A stretch of DNA of 36,136 nt from Candidatus Scalindua rubra (GCA_001723765.1 MAYW01000031.1:1-36136); one strand, 5' to 3'. Shown: positions 25,931 through 34,759, numbered from the stretch's first letter. Program-made: numbers and translations. Notes: generated from the sequence alone by a model not told the origin.

Positions 25931-26854
25931 ATGATGGCACGAATTGTTGTCATAGGTAGTTTGAATATGGATCTGGTTGTGCAGGTACCTCGAATTCCAA
26001 AACCCGGCGAAACCGTTCTCGGTGCAGATGATTTACATATGATACCCGGGGGCAAAGGAGCAAATCAGGCTTACGGCTCGGCCAGGCTTGGAGCCGACGT
26101 GGCTATGATAGGTCGTGCGGGTGACGACTCGTTTGGGGAGCAACTGATAACCAATCTCAAAAAAGCCTGTGTTGACACACACCATATCACCCGTGACTCC
26201 AATGCATCAACCGGAGTCGCGCTGATTGTGGTTGAGGAAGGTGGGCAAAACAGCATAGTCGTATCGTCGGGCGCAAACGGGCATGTTTCTCCTCTGGATA
26301 TATCACGGGCGGAGGCAGTAATCCAGTCAGTGAATTTACTTTTACTTCAATTGGAGATACCGCTGCCCGCTGTTATCAAGGCGGCGCAATTGGCTCAGCA
26401 TCATGGGATAAAAGTCGTTTTAAATCCGGCTCCTGCACAGTTATTACCCGAAGAATTACTCTCACTGATAGATATTCTGATTCCCAACGAAACGGAAGCC
26501 TCACTGCTGTCCGGGTGTGATGTTGGTACAGATGATGAGATCAAACAGGCTGCTGATAAACTGCGCCAATTCGGTGTGAAGACGGTCATCATGACCAGAG
26601 GAAGCCGTGGGTCATCGTTGATAACGGAAAACGAAATCGTACATTTCCCTGCCTTTCCAGTTGAGTCAGTTGATACAACTGCGGCGGGTGACGCATTTGT
26701 TAGCGGCTTTGCCGTCGCTTTCGCTGAAGGTAAATCTTTTCCAGAAGCGGTCAGATACGGTAACGCAGCCGGTGCCTTAGCTTCCACAAAACTCGGAGCA
26801 CAGCCTTCGATGCCTGATCGCGATGCTCTGGATAGCATACTACAAACCGTGTAG
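25931..26854 (+). CDS. rbsK: Ribokinase (PfkB family)
   Basis: A 307-residue sugar kinase that phosphorylates ribose to ribose 5-phosphate. It has the opening VVIGSLNMDLVVQVPRIPKPGET, the GGKGANQA motif, and the catalytic DTTAAGDAFVSGF (aspartate base) near residue 250. The start is ATG 25931 or 25934. Base composition is visibly richer in GC than the surrounding genes. It is followed by a nucleoside hydrolase, so the pair would turn nucleosides into ribose 5-phosphate plus base. No ribose transporter is in the window. Confidence 0.95.
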   Translation: MMARIVVIGSLNMDLVVQVPRIPKPGETVLGADDLHMIPGGKGANQAYGSARLGADVAMIGRAGDDSFGEQLITNLKKACVDTHHITRDSNASTGVALIVVEEGGQNSIVVSSGANGHVSPLDISRAEAVIQSVNLLLLQLEIPLPAVIKAAQLAQHHGIKVVLNPAPAQLLPEELLSLIDILIPNETEASLLSGCDVGTDDEIKQAADKLRQFGVKTVIMTRGSRGSSLITENEIVHFPAFPVESVDTTAAGDAFVSGFAVAFAEGKSFPEAVRYGNAAGALASTKLGAQPSMPDRDALDSILQTV

Positions 26855-26891
26855 CGTTTTTCACACTCAGGAATCATAAGGAAGAATATCC

Positions 26892-27818
26892 ATGCGCCAC
26901 TTCTTAATTGACACAGATACTGCTTCGGATGATGCCGTTGCCCTGGTTATGGCCCTCAAATACCCTGACGTTCAGGTTGAGGGGATTACGGTTGTGAGCG
27001 GTAATGTACACGTAGACCAGGCCGTACAGAATGCGCTGTACACCGTCGAACTTTGCGATAAGCAGATACCGGTTTATCGAGGCGCGGAAAAACCAATCCT
27101 TCGTCCGCTGGAAACGGCGGAGTATGCGCACGGCAAAGATGGGATGGGCGATATTGGATTACCGTTTTCCGGTCGGGTACCAACCGAAGGACATGGTGTA
27201 ACAGTAATCATTGAGACCATTCACCGTTTTTCAGGTGAAATTACATTGGTCACGCTTGGTCCTTTGACAAATATTGCCCTGGCCTTGTTGCAGGACCCGT
27301 CAATAGCGGGCAAGGTCAAAGAATGTGTCATAATGGGGGGAATTGGTCAGGGTTACGGTAACGTGACACCGGTCGCGGAATACAACATCTGGGTAGACCC
27401 GGAAGCAGCCAGGATTGTCTTTGAATCGGCCATTCCCATGAAGATGGTAGGATGGGATGCCTCGCACCTCTACGCCACATTCAATCCACAGGAAGCGGAG
27501 AAGCTGCGCAATATCGGAACTCCTCTGGCAGAGTTCTGTGTGGATATTCAAAAGGTTCTGAATGAGTTTTGTGTAGAAGAAATGAATTTATACGGGTTTG
27601 ATTTGCCGGATCCTCTGGCAATGGCAGTCGCCCTCGACCCGGCAGTGGCAACCAGGACAAAACCGCTGTTTGTGGCAATAGAAACAGACAGCGAACTCTG
27701 TCGTGGGCAAACCGTTGTCGATCACTTGATGGTTACAAAACACGAGCCGAATGTCGAAGTTGTACTCGAAGTCTCACGTGAACGATTTCTAAGCATTTTG
27801 TATGATGCTGTGCGGTAG
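26892..27818 (+). CDS. Inosine-uridine-preferring type nucleoside hydrolase
   Basis: A 308-residue hydrolase that splits N-ribosides into ribose and base. The calcium-binding DTDTASDDAVAL is at 7-18, and MGGIGQGYGNVTPVAEYNIWVDPEAA carries the other active-site residues, with a late DPLAMAVALDP. It follows ribokinase by 37 bases in the same GC-rich block, and together they form a nucleoside salvage module. Which nucleoside it prefers (RihA, B or C type) cannot be told. Confidence 0.93.
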   Translation: MRHFLIDTDTASDDAVALVMALKYPDVQVEGITVVSGNVHVDQAVQNALYTVELCDKQIPVYRGAEKPILRPLETAEYAHGKDGMGDIGLPFSGRVPTEGHGVTVIIETIHRFSGEITLVTLGPLTNIALALLQDPSIAGKVKECVIMGGIGQGYGNVTPVAEYNIWVDPEAARIVFESAIPMKMVGWDASHLYATFNPQEAEKLRNIGTPLAEFCVDIQKVLNEFCVEEMNLYGFDLPDPLAMAVALDPAVATRTKPLFVAIETDSELCRGQTVVDHLMVTKHEPNVEVVLEVSRERFLSILYDAVR

Positions 27819-27857
27819 TGGCTTCAGTATATCATTGCAGTATAGGACTCTTCCGTT

Positions 27858-28121
27858 TTATTTGTAAATATTGTTATGATGGTCAAAGTCTATCAGTGTA
27901 ACGATCTTTTCTTTTTCACTAACTTCATAAACGAGTACATAAGATCCTCCAATATGAACCCTGCGTTTGTTTTGTAAAGGTTTTTTTAGAGGCTTAAACC
28001 GGTGGGGATTCGTAAGTATTTCGTGTACTTTTCTATCAATCAAACGAAGTAATTCTTTGTCTTTCCTTTGGACTTTTTTAAATTTTCTGTCTAAGCTCTC
28101 TTTGATAGCAAGTCTATACAT
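27858..28121 (-). CDS. RelE-family toxin (mRNA interferase type)
   Basis: An 87-residue basic protein. YRLAIKESLDRKFKKVQRKDKELL, then INPHRFKPLKKPLQNKRRVHIGGSYVLVYEV-like strands and a final LIDFDHHNNIYK, match the RelE/StbE type. The ATG overlaps the stop of the upstream antitoxin by one base (TAATG), a typical coupled arrangement. Confidence 0.85.
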   Translation of the reverse strand: MYRLAIKESLDRKFKKVQRKDKELLRLIDRKVHEILTNPHRFKPLKKPLQNKRRVHIGGSYVLVYEVSEKEKIVTLIDFDHHNNIYK

Positions 28122-28310
28122 TACTTCAGGCCATATCTCTTCCTAAAATCTTTAACCATAACAGACTTTTCACTGTCAATATCCTTCATTTTTAAAACAA
28201 ACTCGTCACGCAATTCAGGTTCTTCAATGAGAGCCTTCTTGATTTGCTCTACATCGCGCTGCAAACGGATAACTTTTTTTATAAATTGTTTCAAGTGTTA
28301 TGCTTTTCAT
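28121..28310 (-). CDS. Antitoxin of the RelE pair, frameshifted in a poly-A run
   Basis: The ATG at 28310-28308 begins MKSITLETIYK. Seven A (28274-28280 on the plus strand, as T) break the frame; removing one gives VIRLQRDVEQIKKALIEEPE and onward to a stop at 28121, about 62 residues. The helical, charged sequence, small size and one-base overlap with the RelE toxin fit a RelB-like antitoxin. If the defect were real and unrescued, the toxin would lack an antitoxin. Confidence 0.75.
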
Positions 28311-28955
28311 ATTAAATTCTCTCAGAAATTATTTAATAATAGACTTATTATTGACAATCTCTCTTTAGTGGTAAGGCATAATATAAATACATCTCTAGAA
28401 TTAAGATACTCGGAGATGTTCTTTGAGTCAAGGAAAAAGGAGTCGAAAAACTTCTTCTTGATATAGCGAAATATTTTTATTGATGTACTAATATAGTTTC
28501 AACTAATTTTAGGATGTGGTAAGTTAGTGTGTATTCTTCAAGGCAAAACGTATGATGAATTTTGTTTTTCCCTCATATTTCTCCATTTCAACTAAATATT
28601 GGAATTTTAGATATCAAGCGTAATCAGGGATGTTATTCATTCACCGCCTTTTAACAAATAAATATTTATCCGGAATAATAAAAACCAATTTTTTGCACCA
28701 TATACCACAAATCAAATGATTAATATTATATAAAGAATAATGTAATTTAATGTACAGGAATTTCAATGTTTCCTTATTTTTTGCGCCGCAGGCGCAACCC
28801 AAAATACCGTAAAAACTGCCATGGACGGCAGTTTTAGGGATTTTGAAAAAGTTAGCCAGGATGGCCTAACTTGATATTGTACGTGAATATAATAGGAAGA
28901 AGAAAAGGAAATGATTAAGAATTGTAACTTTAACCCATTATCCCTCAGAAAATAC
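28311..28955. other. Intergenic region of about 650 bases
   Basis: It holds two small hairpins, AAAACTGCC/GGCAGTTTT (28812-28835) and GTTAGCC/GGCCTAAC (about 28851-28870). The open frames at 28227-28466 and 28763-28987 have no ribosome binding site or recognisable features, so they are not called. Confidence 0.55.
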
Positions 28956-28983
28956 TTGTCTAATTCCCTCCTTAGTCTATAAT
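28956..28983 (+). promoter_or_regulatory. Candidate sigma-70 promoter
   Basis: TTGTCT (28956-28961), 16 bases, and TATAAT (28978-28983). Transcription would start about 40 bases before the PEGA-domain gene. Confidence 0.5.
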
Positions 28984-29029
28984 TCACGCTTCACAGCCAT
29001 TTCCATATTATTCTAATCATTTAGCCTAA

Positions 29030-30391
29030 ATGCATAATATGAGGAAATACTTACTACATCTCTTAATCATATCATTTGTTTTCATTTTTATCCCTAATAT
29101 ACTGGCATCAGAAGAAGGGAAAGACCGTCTTCTGGTAGTACTCCTTAAGGCAAAGAAAGGAATCGAACAGGATGAAGCAACTCTCTTAACGGATATATTA
29201 TCAGTAGAGATATACAGGTCTGGCATGTTTACTATCTTGAATAGGGATGACATGAAGGCTGTGCTAACAGAGAAGGAATTTGAGATAGCAATGGGATGTG
29301 ATGATAACGTATGTCTGTTGGAAAATGTTGCAAAACTTGCAGCGAAGAAGATAATTGCGGGAAATATTGGGAAATTAGGGAGAAAGTATATTGTTTCAAT
29401 CCGGCTGATTAATGAAGATGGTCATAATGAAGTAATGGAAAAAGAAATTTGCGATTGTACGATTGAGGAACTTGATAAATCAATAGAAAATATAACATAC
29501 AAGCTACTAAAGTACCTGGGCGCAGAAATAACAACATATAGTTCAATTATGGTAGAGAGTGAACCTTCAAGGGCAAAGATATACGTAGATGGTTCTCATC
29601 TTGGAACAACTCCAGATATTATAAGATACATAGAACCTGGCTCACATAAAGTAGAAGTTTTGATGGATGGATATAAAGAATGGAGTAAGAAAGTAGACGT
29701 AGGGCGCGGTGAAGAGAAGATTTTAATAGCCATACTTCAAAAAAAGACTACCCATATCAAGAGAAACGATAATACTGTTTCTGTAGATCAATCTGTATAC
29801 TCTGACAGATTCTCTAGAACATACCACATGTACAATTGTCCTAAATTGAATACAGAAGCTTTAATAAAATTTGATTCATCACAAGAAGCCAATGACGCTG
29901 GAGCATTCCCTTGTAAACTTTGTAATCCATCACAACAGGTGCCGGTAAGAGTAGCGGATAGACAACCAATAACCAAAACATCTGCTCCTTCCTTCCAAAA
30001 CAGCTTCTTAAGGGTTACGCTACAATCAATAAGCAAGTCTGTGGATAAGAAGAGAGTCAACCTTGTCTTTACATTAGAGAATATTTCCAATGAGGATATA
30101 TGGTTAGCTTTGGAAGGATATGAGCTCGCAAGTCTTGTTGGAAATCAAGGAGCAAAATGGTATTTAGATGAGTTTAATGGTATAAATAAAGTTTTAAGTA
30201 CAAGTCGTGTGGATAAAAAATATTACAGCGTGTTTAATCCTTGGGCAAAAAACACAATTGTAATGGTTTTTGAATCAAGAGAAGCATCTGAAGGCACGGT
30301 CTTTAGCTTCAGTGCTAATATGTATAGATTCGTGAATAAATCACCAACACGATTTTCAATTGGAATTAGTGATATGAGGATTACACAATAA
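29030..30391 (+). CDS. Exported CsgG/TolB-like, PEGA and zinc-binding domain protein
   Basis: A 453-residue exported protein with an N-terminal signal peptide (about 1-26; M at 29030 or 29039). Residues about 33-165 resemble the CsgG/TolB N-terminal fold often seen in periplasmic proteins (ILSVEIYRSGMFTILNRDDM). PEGA occupies about 173-236 (VESEPSRAKIYVDGSHLGTTP). Residues 258-300 form an Ada-like zinc site (YHMYNC, then PCKLCNP; H266, C270, C295 and C298). The C-terminal part (about 320-453) is unassigned. PEGA domains often sit in surface or sensor proteins. The combination looks uncommon; no partner is obvious beyond the secreted repeat proteins that follow. Confidence 0.72.
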   Translation: MHNMRKYLLHLLIISFVFIFIPNILASEEGKDRLLVVLLKAKKGIEQDEATLLTDILSVEIYRSGMFTILNRDDMKAVLTEKEFEIAMGCDDNVCLLENVAKLAAKKIIAGNIGKLGRKYIVSIRLINEDGHNEVMEKEICDCTIEELDKSIENITYKLLKYLGAEITTYSSIMVESEPSRAKIYVDGSHLGTTPDIIRYIEPGSHKVEVLMDGYKEWSKKVDVGRGEEKILIAILQKKTTHIKRNDNTVSVDQSVYSDRFSRTYHMYNCPKLNTEALIKFDSSQEANDAGAFPCKLCNPSQQVPVRVADRQPITKTSAPSFQNSFLRVTLQSISKSVDKKRVNLVFTLENISNEDIWLALEGYELASLVGNQGAKWYLDEFNGINKVLSTSRVDKKYYSVFNPWAKNTIVMVFESREASEGTVFSFSANMYRFVNKSPTRFSIGISDMRITQ

Positions 30392-30614
30392 ACCATTTAA
30401 ATTAGGCCGCTATTGCGAAAAATCCAAACAACGTAACCTTTCTCTGTCATTCCCGCAATCTGTTGAGCGGGAATCTGGAATTATCATTACAAGGACAACT
30501 AGATTCCCATTCCCCGATCAGTCGAGGACAGGTTTCATGGGAATGACATAGGGTAATGTTGAATTACCTATGCATTGAATTAAGCAGAAGAAAGATTGAG
30601 CGGTTTATGATACC
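30392..30614. repeat. Intergenic region with TCATTCCCG-type inverted repeat
   Basis: TCATTCCCG (about 30447-30455) and GGGAATGACA (about 30539-30548) flank a sequence with further GGGAATCT/AGATTCCC parts. Similar ATTCCCG...GGGAATGACA fragments occur near 9690-9740, so it is a dispersed repeat. Confidence 0.55.
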
Positions 30615-30812
30615 ATGATTATTACCTATTCTAACAATAAAGTGCCTGTAAGATTGACGATAGAAAGGTGGAACCATATTATCTTAACTTCATATTTTAC
30701 AAACAGACCGACAGAAAGGAGAGAAACAAGTAAAATTGTAAATGTACACATTATCCCTGAAATGGCTGGTATTATCAGTACAACATATTTCATGGGTATT
30801 AAGGTAAAATAA
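30615..30812 (+). pseudogene. Possible remnant of a toxin-like gene
   Basis: Sixty-five codons. The opening IITYSNNKVPVRLTIERWNHI resembles the beginning of small PBECR-like nuclease proteins, and the rest does not. Bases 30728-30752 are shared with 34646-34670, so the 3' part may be a recombined repeat. I treat it as decayed, with low certainty. Confidence 0.3.
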
Positions 30813-30833
30813 AATAACCAAAAAAAGTTACTA

Positions 30834-30920
30834 ATGTGTGAGATTGAGCAAGTTCCTGAACCTTTACTTGATGAGGTACTAGACTTTGTTCATTATTTTA
30901 AGTTCAGTAAAAGTGAATAG
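30834..30920 (+). CDS. DUF2281-like short protein, probably truncated
   Basis: Twenty-eight codons, with EQVPEPLLDEVLDFVHYF typical of DUF2281 antitoxin-like proteins but missing the usual N-terminal section and C-terminal tail. It ends 12 bases before the next gene, which carries a good ribosome binding site. It may be a remnant. Confidence 0.4.
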   Translation: MCEIEQVPEPLLDEVLDFVHYFKFSKSE

Positions 30921-30932
30921 GAGGTGTAAACT

Positions 30933-31217
30933 ATGAGTGTAGCTATTAAAAAACAATTAGATGAAATGACCGAAGATGATCTTAAAAATCTTCTCAATAG
31001 AGATTACTTAAGAAGGCTCACACGCTACAGAATGACGGATGATTATTATGGCAAGAAGTATAACATGAATTTTGATAAATTTGAGAAGGATAATATTGTA
31101 AAAAGGCAGAATTATTCCTTTGAGGTAGAATCCGATGCCCAGGAATGGGAACTTGCAGTTGATGGGATAAAGACTATTGAAAAGAAGCTGAAGGAACTTT
31201 CATCTATTCACAAATGA
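30933..31217 (+). CDS. Small hypothetical protein, antitoxin-like context
   Basis: A 94-residue charged helical protein starting MSVAIKKQLDEMTEDDLKNLL and containing GKKYNMNFDKFEKDNIV and ESDAQEWELAVDGIKTIEK. I recognise this type as common near small toxin-antitoxin-like genes but know no function. AGGAGGTG precedes ATG 30933. Its stop overlaps an ATG at 31214 that opens a short downstream frame; a one-base change in its A8 run would extend that to KSIQEFVKESMSFLEEKGIL, ending at 31284. That peptide looks coding but is too short to name. Confidence 0.6.
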   Translation: MSVAIKKQLDEMTEDDLKNLLNRDYLRRLTRYRMTDDYYGKKYNMNFDKFEKDNIVKRQNYSFEVESDAQEWELAVDGIKTIEKKLKELSSIHK

Positions 31218-31307
31218 AAAAAAATCAATACAAGAGTTTGTTAAAGAGTCTATGAGTTTTTTAGAAGAGAAAGGTATATTATAGAAAACCAAAATCCTCA
31301 AAATTAT

Positions 31308-34300
31308 GTGAGGCATAAAATGAAAGCACACACAAAAACCTCATTTATACTATCTTTCCTATTATCATTCCTATTAATTTGCCTTTCCCAAAATCATGTC
31401 AATGCACAGGATTTTTTGAAAAAATTTCTCAGCAACTCTTCAATAAAAAGTGGTAAACAGTTGAAGTCGGATGGTGATTATCCTTCTGCAATTACAGCAT
31501 TTACCAAATCAATCAAAAGAAAACCGGAAAATCTTGAGGCATACTATCAACTTGGACTTATCTTCGAGGAAGTCTTGCACGACTATGATAAGGCCATTTC
31601 CCTATACAAAAACGTTATTAGTCTGTCTGAAGGTGTAAAACCGACTGGTACTGATGAAGAATTAAAGGAGTTTAATTCGTTAATTACAAACGCAAGAAGG
31701 AGTATAGACAGGACTATTGGGCAGAAATTTGAGTCAATAGAAAAACCAAAAGTTCCTGTTTACATAATGGTGAAACCATATCAAAAGATTCTGAAAGAGC
31801 CAAAAATGTTTTCCTATAGCAAATATAAGACAACCAGTTATGCCAGCGAATTTAAATTATTGGACTTTAAGGACAATTGGTATCAAATCAATGTGCCTTC
31901 CACTGGCTTGGGATGGATTAACGGAAAGAATGTACTAAAGATTACACAAGAGGAAAAGAAAGCTATAGAAACCAGTGCCGCTGGAAAGGCAGCTCTATAT
32001 CAAAGATTTGTAGACCTGTATCCTGATTCACGTTTTGCTCAAAATGCCAAAGACAAAGCCGATGACATATATTACGGTTTAGCAAATGAAGAAGGTTCGA
32101 TTAATAGTTACTCAATGTATTTGAGAAAGTATCCTGATGGTAGGCACGCAAAGGTGGCCAGGTTAAAGCTAGACACATTAACATTCCATGATGAAAGTTT
32201 TTTTAATAATATTAACAGATTGAGGCACTGGATAACCAATAACCCTGAAAGTACATTTATACAAAAAGCTAAAAACAGGATTGATGAATTAACATTTGCT
32301 CAGGCCAAATATGACAACAACACTGTATCTTTAGAAGGATATATAATTGATTACCCTGACGGCAAGTTTGTATCAGAAGCAAAACAAATAATTGAAGACA
32401 TAAAATATAATCAGGCTAAATTTATTGACACTGTGGTCTCTTATAGAAAATATCTGGATGAATACCCGGATGGCAAATATGCGGATGATGCTGCAAAAAG
32501 GATTGATGAAAGGGAATTCAGTACATTGCTAAATAGTCAGGATATTGAGTTGCTGGTTGAACATTTGAAATATGAAGCAAATGAAGAACGCATAGGACTC
32601 GTAAAAAACAGGATAGAAGAGTTATATTTTAAGAAGGCGGATAAAGCTGATAGTGGCGTTGAAGCCATTAGTATGTACGAGGATTATTTACAAAAATATC
32701 CGGAAGGCTTGTATGCTCAAGAGTCAAAGACAAAAATAGAGACACTATCCTTCAATATTGCATCCAAAACAAACACAAAAGATGCATATCGTGATTTTAT
32801 AAAAAGATATCCTCAAAGTAAGCATTACAAAGAAGCCATCGATAGCATTGAAGTTTTGGATTTCAATGTTGCCTTAGCTGAAGATACACCTGAATCATTC
32901 AAAAAATTTCTGATGACATATCCTGATGGGGAATTTGCTCAGATGGCAAAAAAGAGAATAGAGGAGTTAGCCTTCGAAGACGCTAAAACAAAGGATACAA
33001 TCAACGCATACAAAGAATTCACTACAGAATATCCTGACAGCCATTTAACCATAACAGCGAAAAACATAATAGAAACCGGATATTTTGAAAGCGCCAGATT
33101 GAAAGGAACCGTTAAGGCTTACAAGGAATATGTCGAACTCTACCCTGATGGGTCTCATCTGGGAGAAGCGCGATTAATAATAGATAAACTTACATTTAAA
33201 CCCTATGAGGAAAAAGGCAGTGTACGTGGCTTTGAGAAATTTATCAAAAAGTATCCTGACAATAGATATGTGGAAGATGCGAGGGCAAGAATAGATCAGT
33301 TAAATTTCGAATATTACCAGCAAAAGAATACACTTAAAGCTTATAAGAAATTTGTTAGAAAATATCCAGAAAATAGATACGTAAATGAAGCAAAACAGAA
33401 AATTATACTGTTACAGACCTCAAATGTCGGAAAAGAATCTGATTCAGGTTTTCCTTATTTATTGACGATTATTATCTTTTCCGGTGTTGGAATTGCCATA
33501 GCAGGTATCTTAATGCGTAAAAGAGTTGTCAGTATGGTACGATCATGGCAACAAGGGGACTGGAGTTGCGAATGTGGTACGCAACACAATAAGGATGTAG
33601 AGGATTGCTCAGTTTGCGGAAATACAAGGCCAAAGTTTAACAAAGCTTCTTTGATTAGTTACGCAATATGGCTCAGGGAAAAGTTATATGCGATGTACGG
33701 AAAATTACCTGAAAAAGAAATAATAGCACAAAAAACAAAGGATATCCAGGCCAAGGCTATAAACACATTTGGCAAGATGAAAGAATATCATGATAAACTG
33801 GAAAAAGAGAGGAAGGAAAAATATCAGAAAGTAGAAGAAGAACCAGAACTAGTACCAGTACCAAGTGAATCATTTACTAACGCCGAGTTAAAAAACAAAC
33901 CGGTTGAAGATAAAGCTGAAATCGCTATACATGGAAATGTTGTGGCAATGACTTGTCCTAGATGCAACAAAATGGTAGTTCCTGATAAGTTTTTTTGCAC
34001 ATGGTGTGAAGCCTTTATCCCAAACCCTTCAGTTGGAAAAAAATCTGGACTCTTTAGAAGATGGTTTGCAACAGCCATAGACCCTACCATTGGAGCAATC
34101 CTATATTTCATTATAGTAGGATTTTTGACTGGTGTGGCAGGAGCTTTTGGTGGAAGCGCCATAGTTTTAGCAATCTTTTTCGCCACGATAATATACGGAG
34201 GATTCTACATTCGGCTACTGAGTAATGGCATAACTCCCGGGAAATGGTTACTTGGAGAAAAAGTTGTTGAAAAACTTAGTGGAAACTACCCGGGCTTATG

Positions 34301-34442
34301 GCGAATGATATTACGAGAGGTTATCGGCAAATTTGTAAGCGGATTGTTTTTTGGTGTAGGCTATTTTTGGGCAATTTGGGATAAAGACAGCCAGGCATGG
34401 CACGATAAAATTGCGGGAACGGTAGTTGTTAAGATACCATGA
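31308..34442 (+). CDS. Large exported repeat protein with SH3b, TPR-like repeats, zinc fingers and RDD domain
   Basis: About 1040 residues. GTG 31308 or ATG 31320 is the start; I favour 31320 because MKAHTKTSFILSFLLSFL matches the signal peptide of the protein at 34760 (MNAHKKIFFISSFLLSIL). In order: signal peptide; a TPR-like segment (about 40-115); an SH3b-like segment near 148-215; about 13 repeats of ~37 residues, each with a YPDG-like core and a closing IDxLxF helix (bases 31988-33430); a membrane helix near 714-736; a RanBP2-like zinc finger (WSCECG, then CSVCG); a zinc ribbon (CPRC, then CTWC); and an RDD domain (about 918-1044). The repeats resemble those of envelope scaffold proteins. 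Function unknown. Confidence 0.8.
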   Translation: MRHKMKAHTKTSFILSFLLSFLLICLSQNHVNAQDFLKKFLSNSSIKSGKQLKSDGDYPSAITAFTKSIKRKPENLEAYYQLGLIFEEVLHDYDKAISLYKNVISLSEGVKPTGTDEELKEFNSLITNARRSIDRTIGQKFESIEKPKVPVYIMVKPYQKILKEPKMFSYSKYKTTSYASEFKLLDFKDNWYQINVPSTGLGWINGKNVLKITQEEKKAIETSAAGKAALYQRFVDLYPDSRFAQNAKDKADDIYYGLANEEGSINSYSMYLRKYPDGRHAKVARLKLDTLTFHDESFFNNINRLRHWITNNPESTFIQKAKNRIDELTFAQAKYDNNTVSLEGYIIDYPDGKFVSEAKQIIEDIKYNQAKFIDTVVSYRKYLDEYPDGKYADDAAKRIDEREFSTLLNSQDIELLVEHLKYEANEERIGLVKNRIEELYFKKADKADSGVEAISMYEDYLQKYPEGLYAQESKTKIETLSFNIASKTNTKDAYRDFIKRYPQSKHYKEAIDSIEVLDFNVALAEDTPESFKKFLMTYPDGEFAQMAKKRIEELAFEDAKTKDTINAYKEFTTEYPDSHLTITAKNIIETGYFESARLKGTVKAYKEYVELYPDGSHLGEARLIIDKLTFKPYEEKGSVRGFEKFIKKYPDNRYVEDARARIDQLNFEYYQQKNTLKAYKKFVRKYPENRYVNEAKQKIILLQTSNVGKESDSGFPYLLTIIIFSGVGIAIAGILMRKRVVSMVRSWQQGDWSCECGTQHNKDVEDCSVCGNTRPKFNKASLISYAIWLREKLYAMYGKLPEKEIIAQKTKDIQAKAINTFGKMKEYHDKLEKERKEKYQKVEEEPELVPVPSESFTNAELKNKPVEDKAEIAIHGNVVAMTCPRCNKMVVPDKFFCTWCEAFIPNPSVGKKSGLFRRWFATAIDPTIGAILYFIIVGFLTGVAGAFGGSAIVLAIFFATIIYGGFYIRLLSNGITPGKWLLGEKVVEKLSGNYPGLWRMILREVIGKFVSGLFFGVGYFWAIWDKDSQAWHDKIAGTVVVKIP
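31988..33430 (+). repeat. Thirteen tandem ~37-residue coding repeats
   Basis: Each unit has an aromatic helix, a YPDG/YPDS/YPEN turn and a helix ending in an I-D/E-x-L-x-F-like core. They are diverged at both protein and DNA level, so this is an old tandem expansion. The sixth unit has lost the YPDG turn and the last unit lacks the closing phenylalanine. Confidence 0.7.
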
Positions 34443-34474
34443 AAATCATCTAAAGTTTAGAAAATGGAGGCAAA

Positions 34475-34651
34475 GTGTTTTTTAATGAGAAAGATATGAA
34501 ACGTATACAAATCATAATTCTTTCACTAATATGTTTATTAACATTTACGTCTTGTAGCAAGTCGCCTCTGCCGGAAGTTTACGGTATCTTTATACAGTAT
34601 CGGAGTAGGCTTACAAATCTTGAATTAAATATGTTGGAAGGGAAAAAGTAA
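34475..34651 (+). CDS. Small predicted lipoprotein
   Basis: GTG 34475 has GGAGG five bases upstream; ATG 34496, in the same frame, gives 51 residues and a cleaner signal peptide. The sequence MKRIQIIILSLICLLTFTSC has a lipoprotein signal with the modifiable cysteine (C20 from the ATG). Only 31 residues follow. The stop lies in the AAGTAAAATTGTAAATGTACACATT repeat that also occurs at 30728. The short mature part suggests truncation by repeat insertion. It lies between the large repeat protein and the cyclophilin gene. Confidence 0.55.
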   Translation: MFFNEKDMKRIQIIILSLICLLTFTSCSKSPLPEVYGIFIQYRSRLTNLELNMLEGKK

Positions 34652-34670
34652 AATTGTAAATGTACACATT
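34646..34670. repeat. 25-base direct repeat
   Basis: Identical to 30728-30752, with GTTCCTG here and ATCCCTG there following. It lies at the end of the small lipoprotein frame; the other copy lies in the toxin-gene remnant. Confidence 0.8.
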
Positions 34671-34759
34671 GTTCCTGTCCGTGTCTGCTGACAGGTAGGC
34701 GCGTATATCTGTGGCTAATTCAACCAAAACCTAAAATTATTCTAGAGGAGTCAAAGAAA

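Noticed and set aside
28227-28466. Plus-strand frame opposite the antitoxin
   Set aside because: The minus-strand frame matches an antitoxin and shares a TAATG overlap with the RelE gene.
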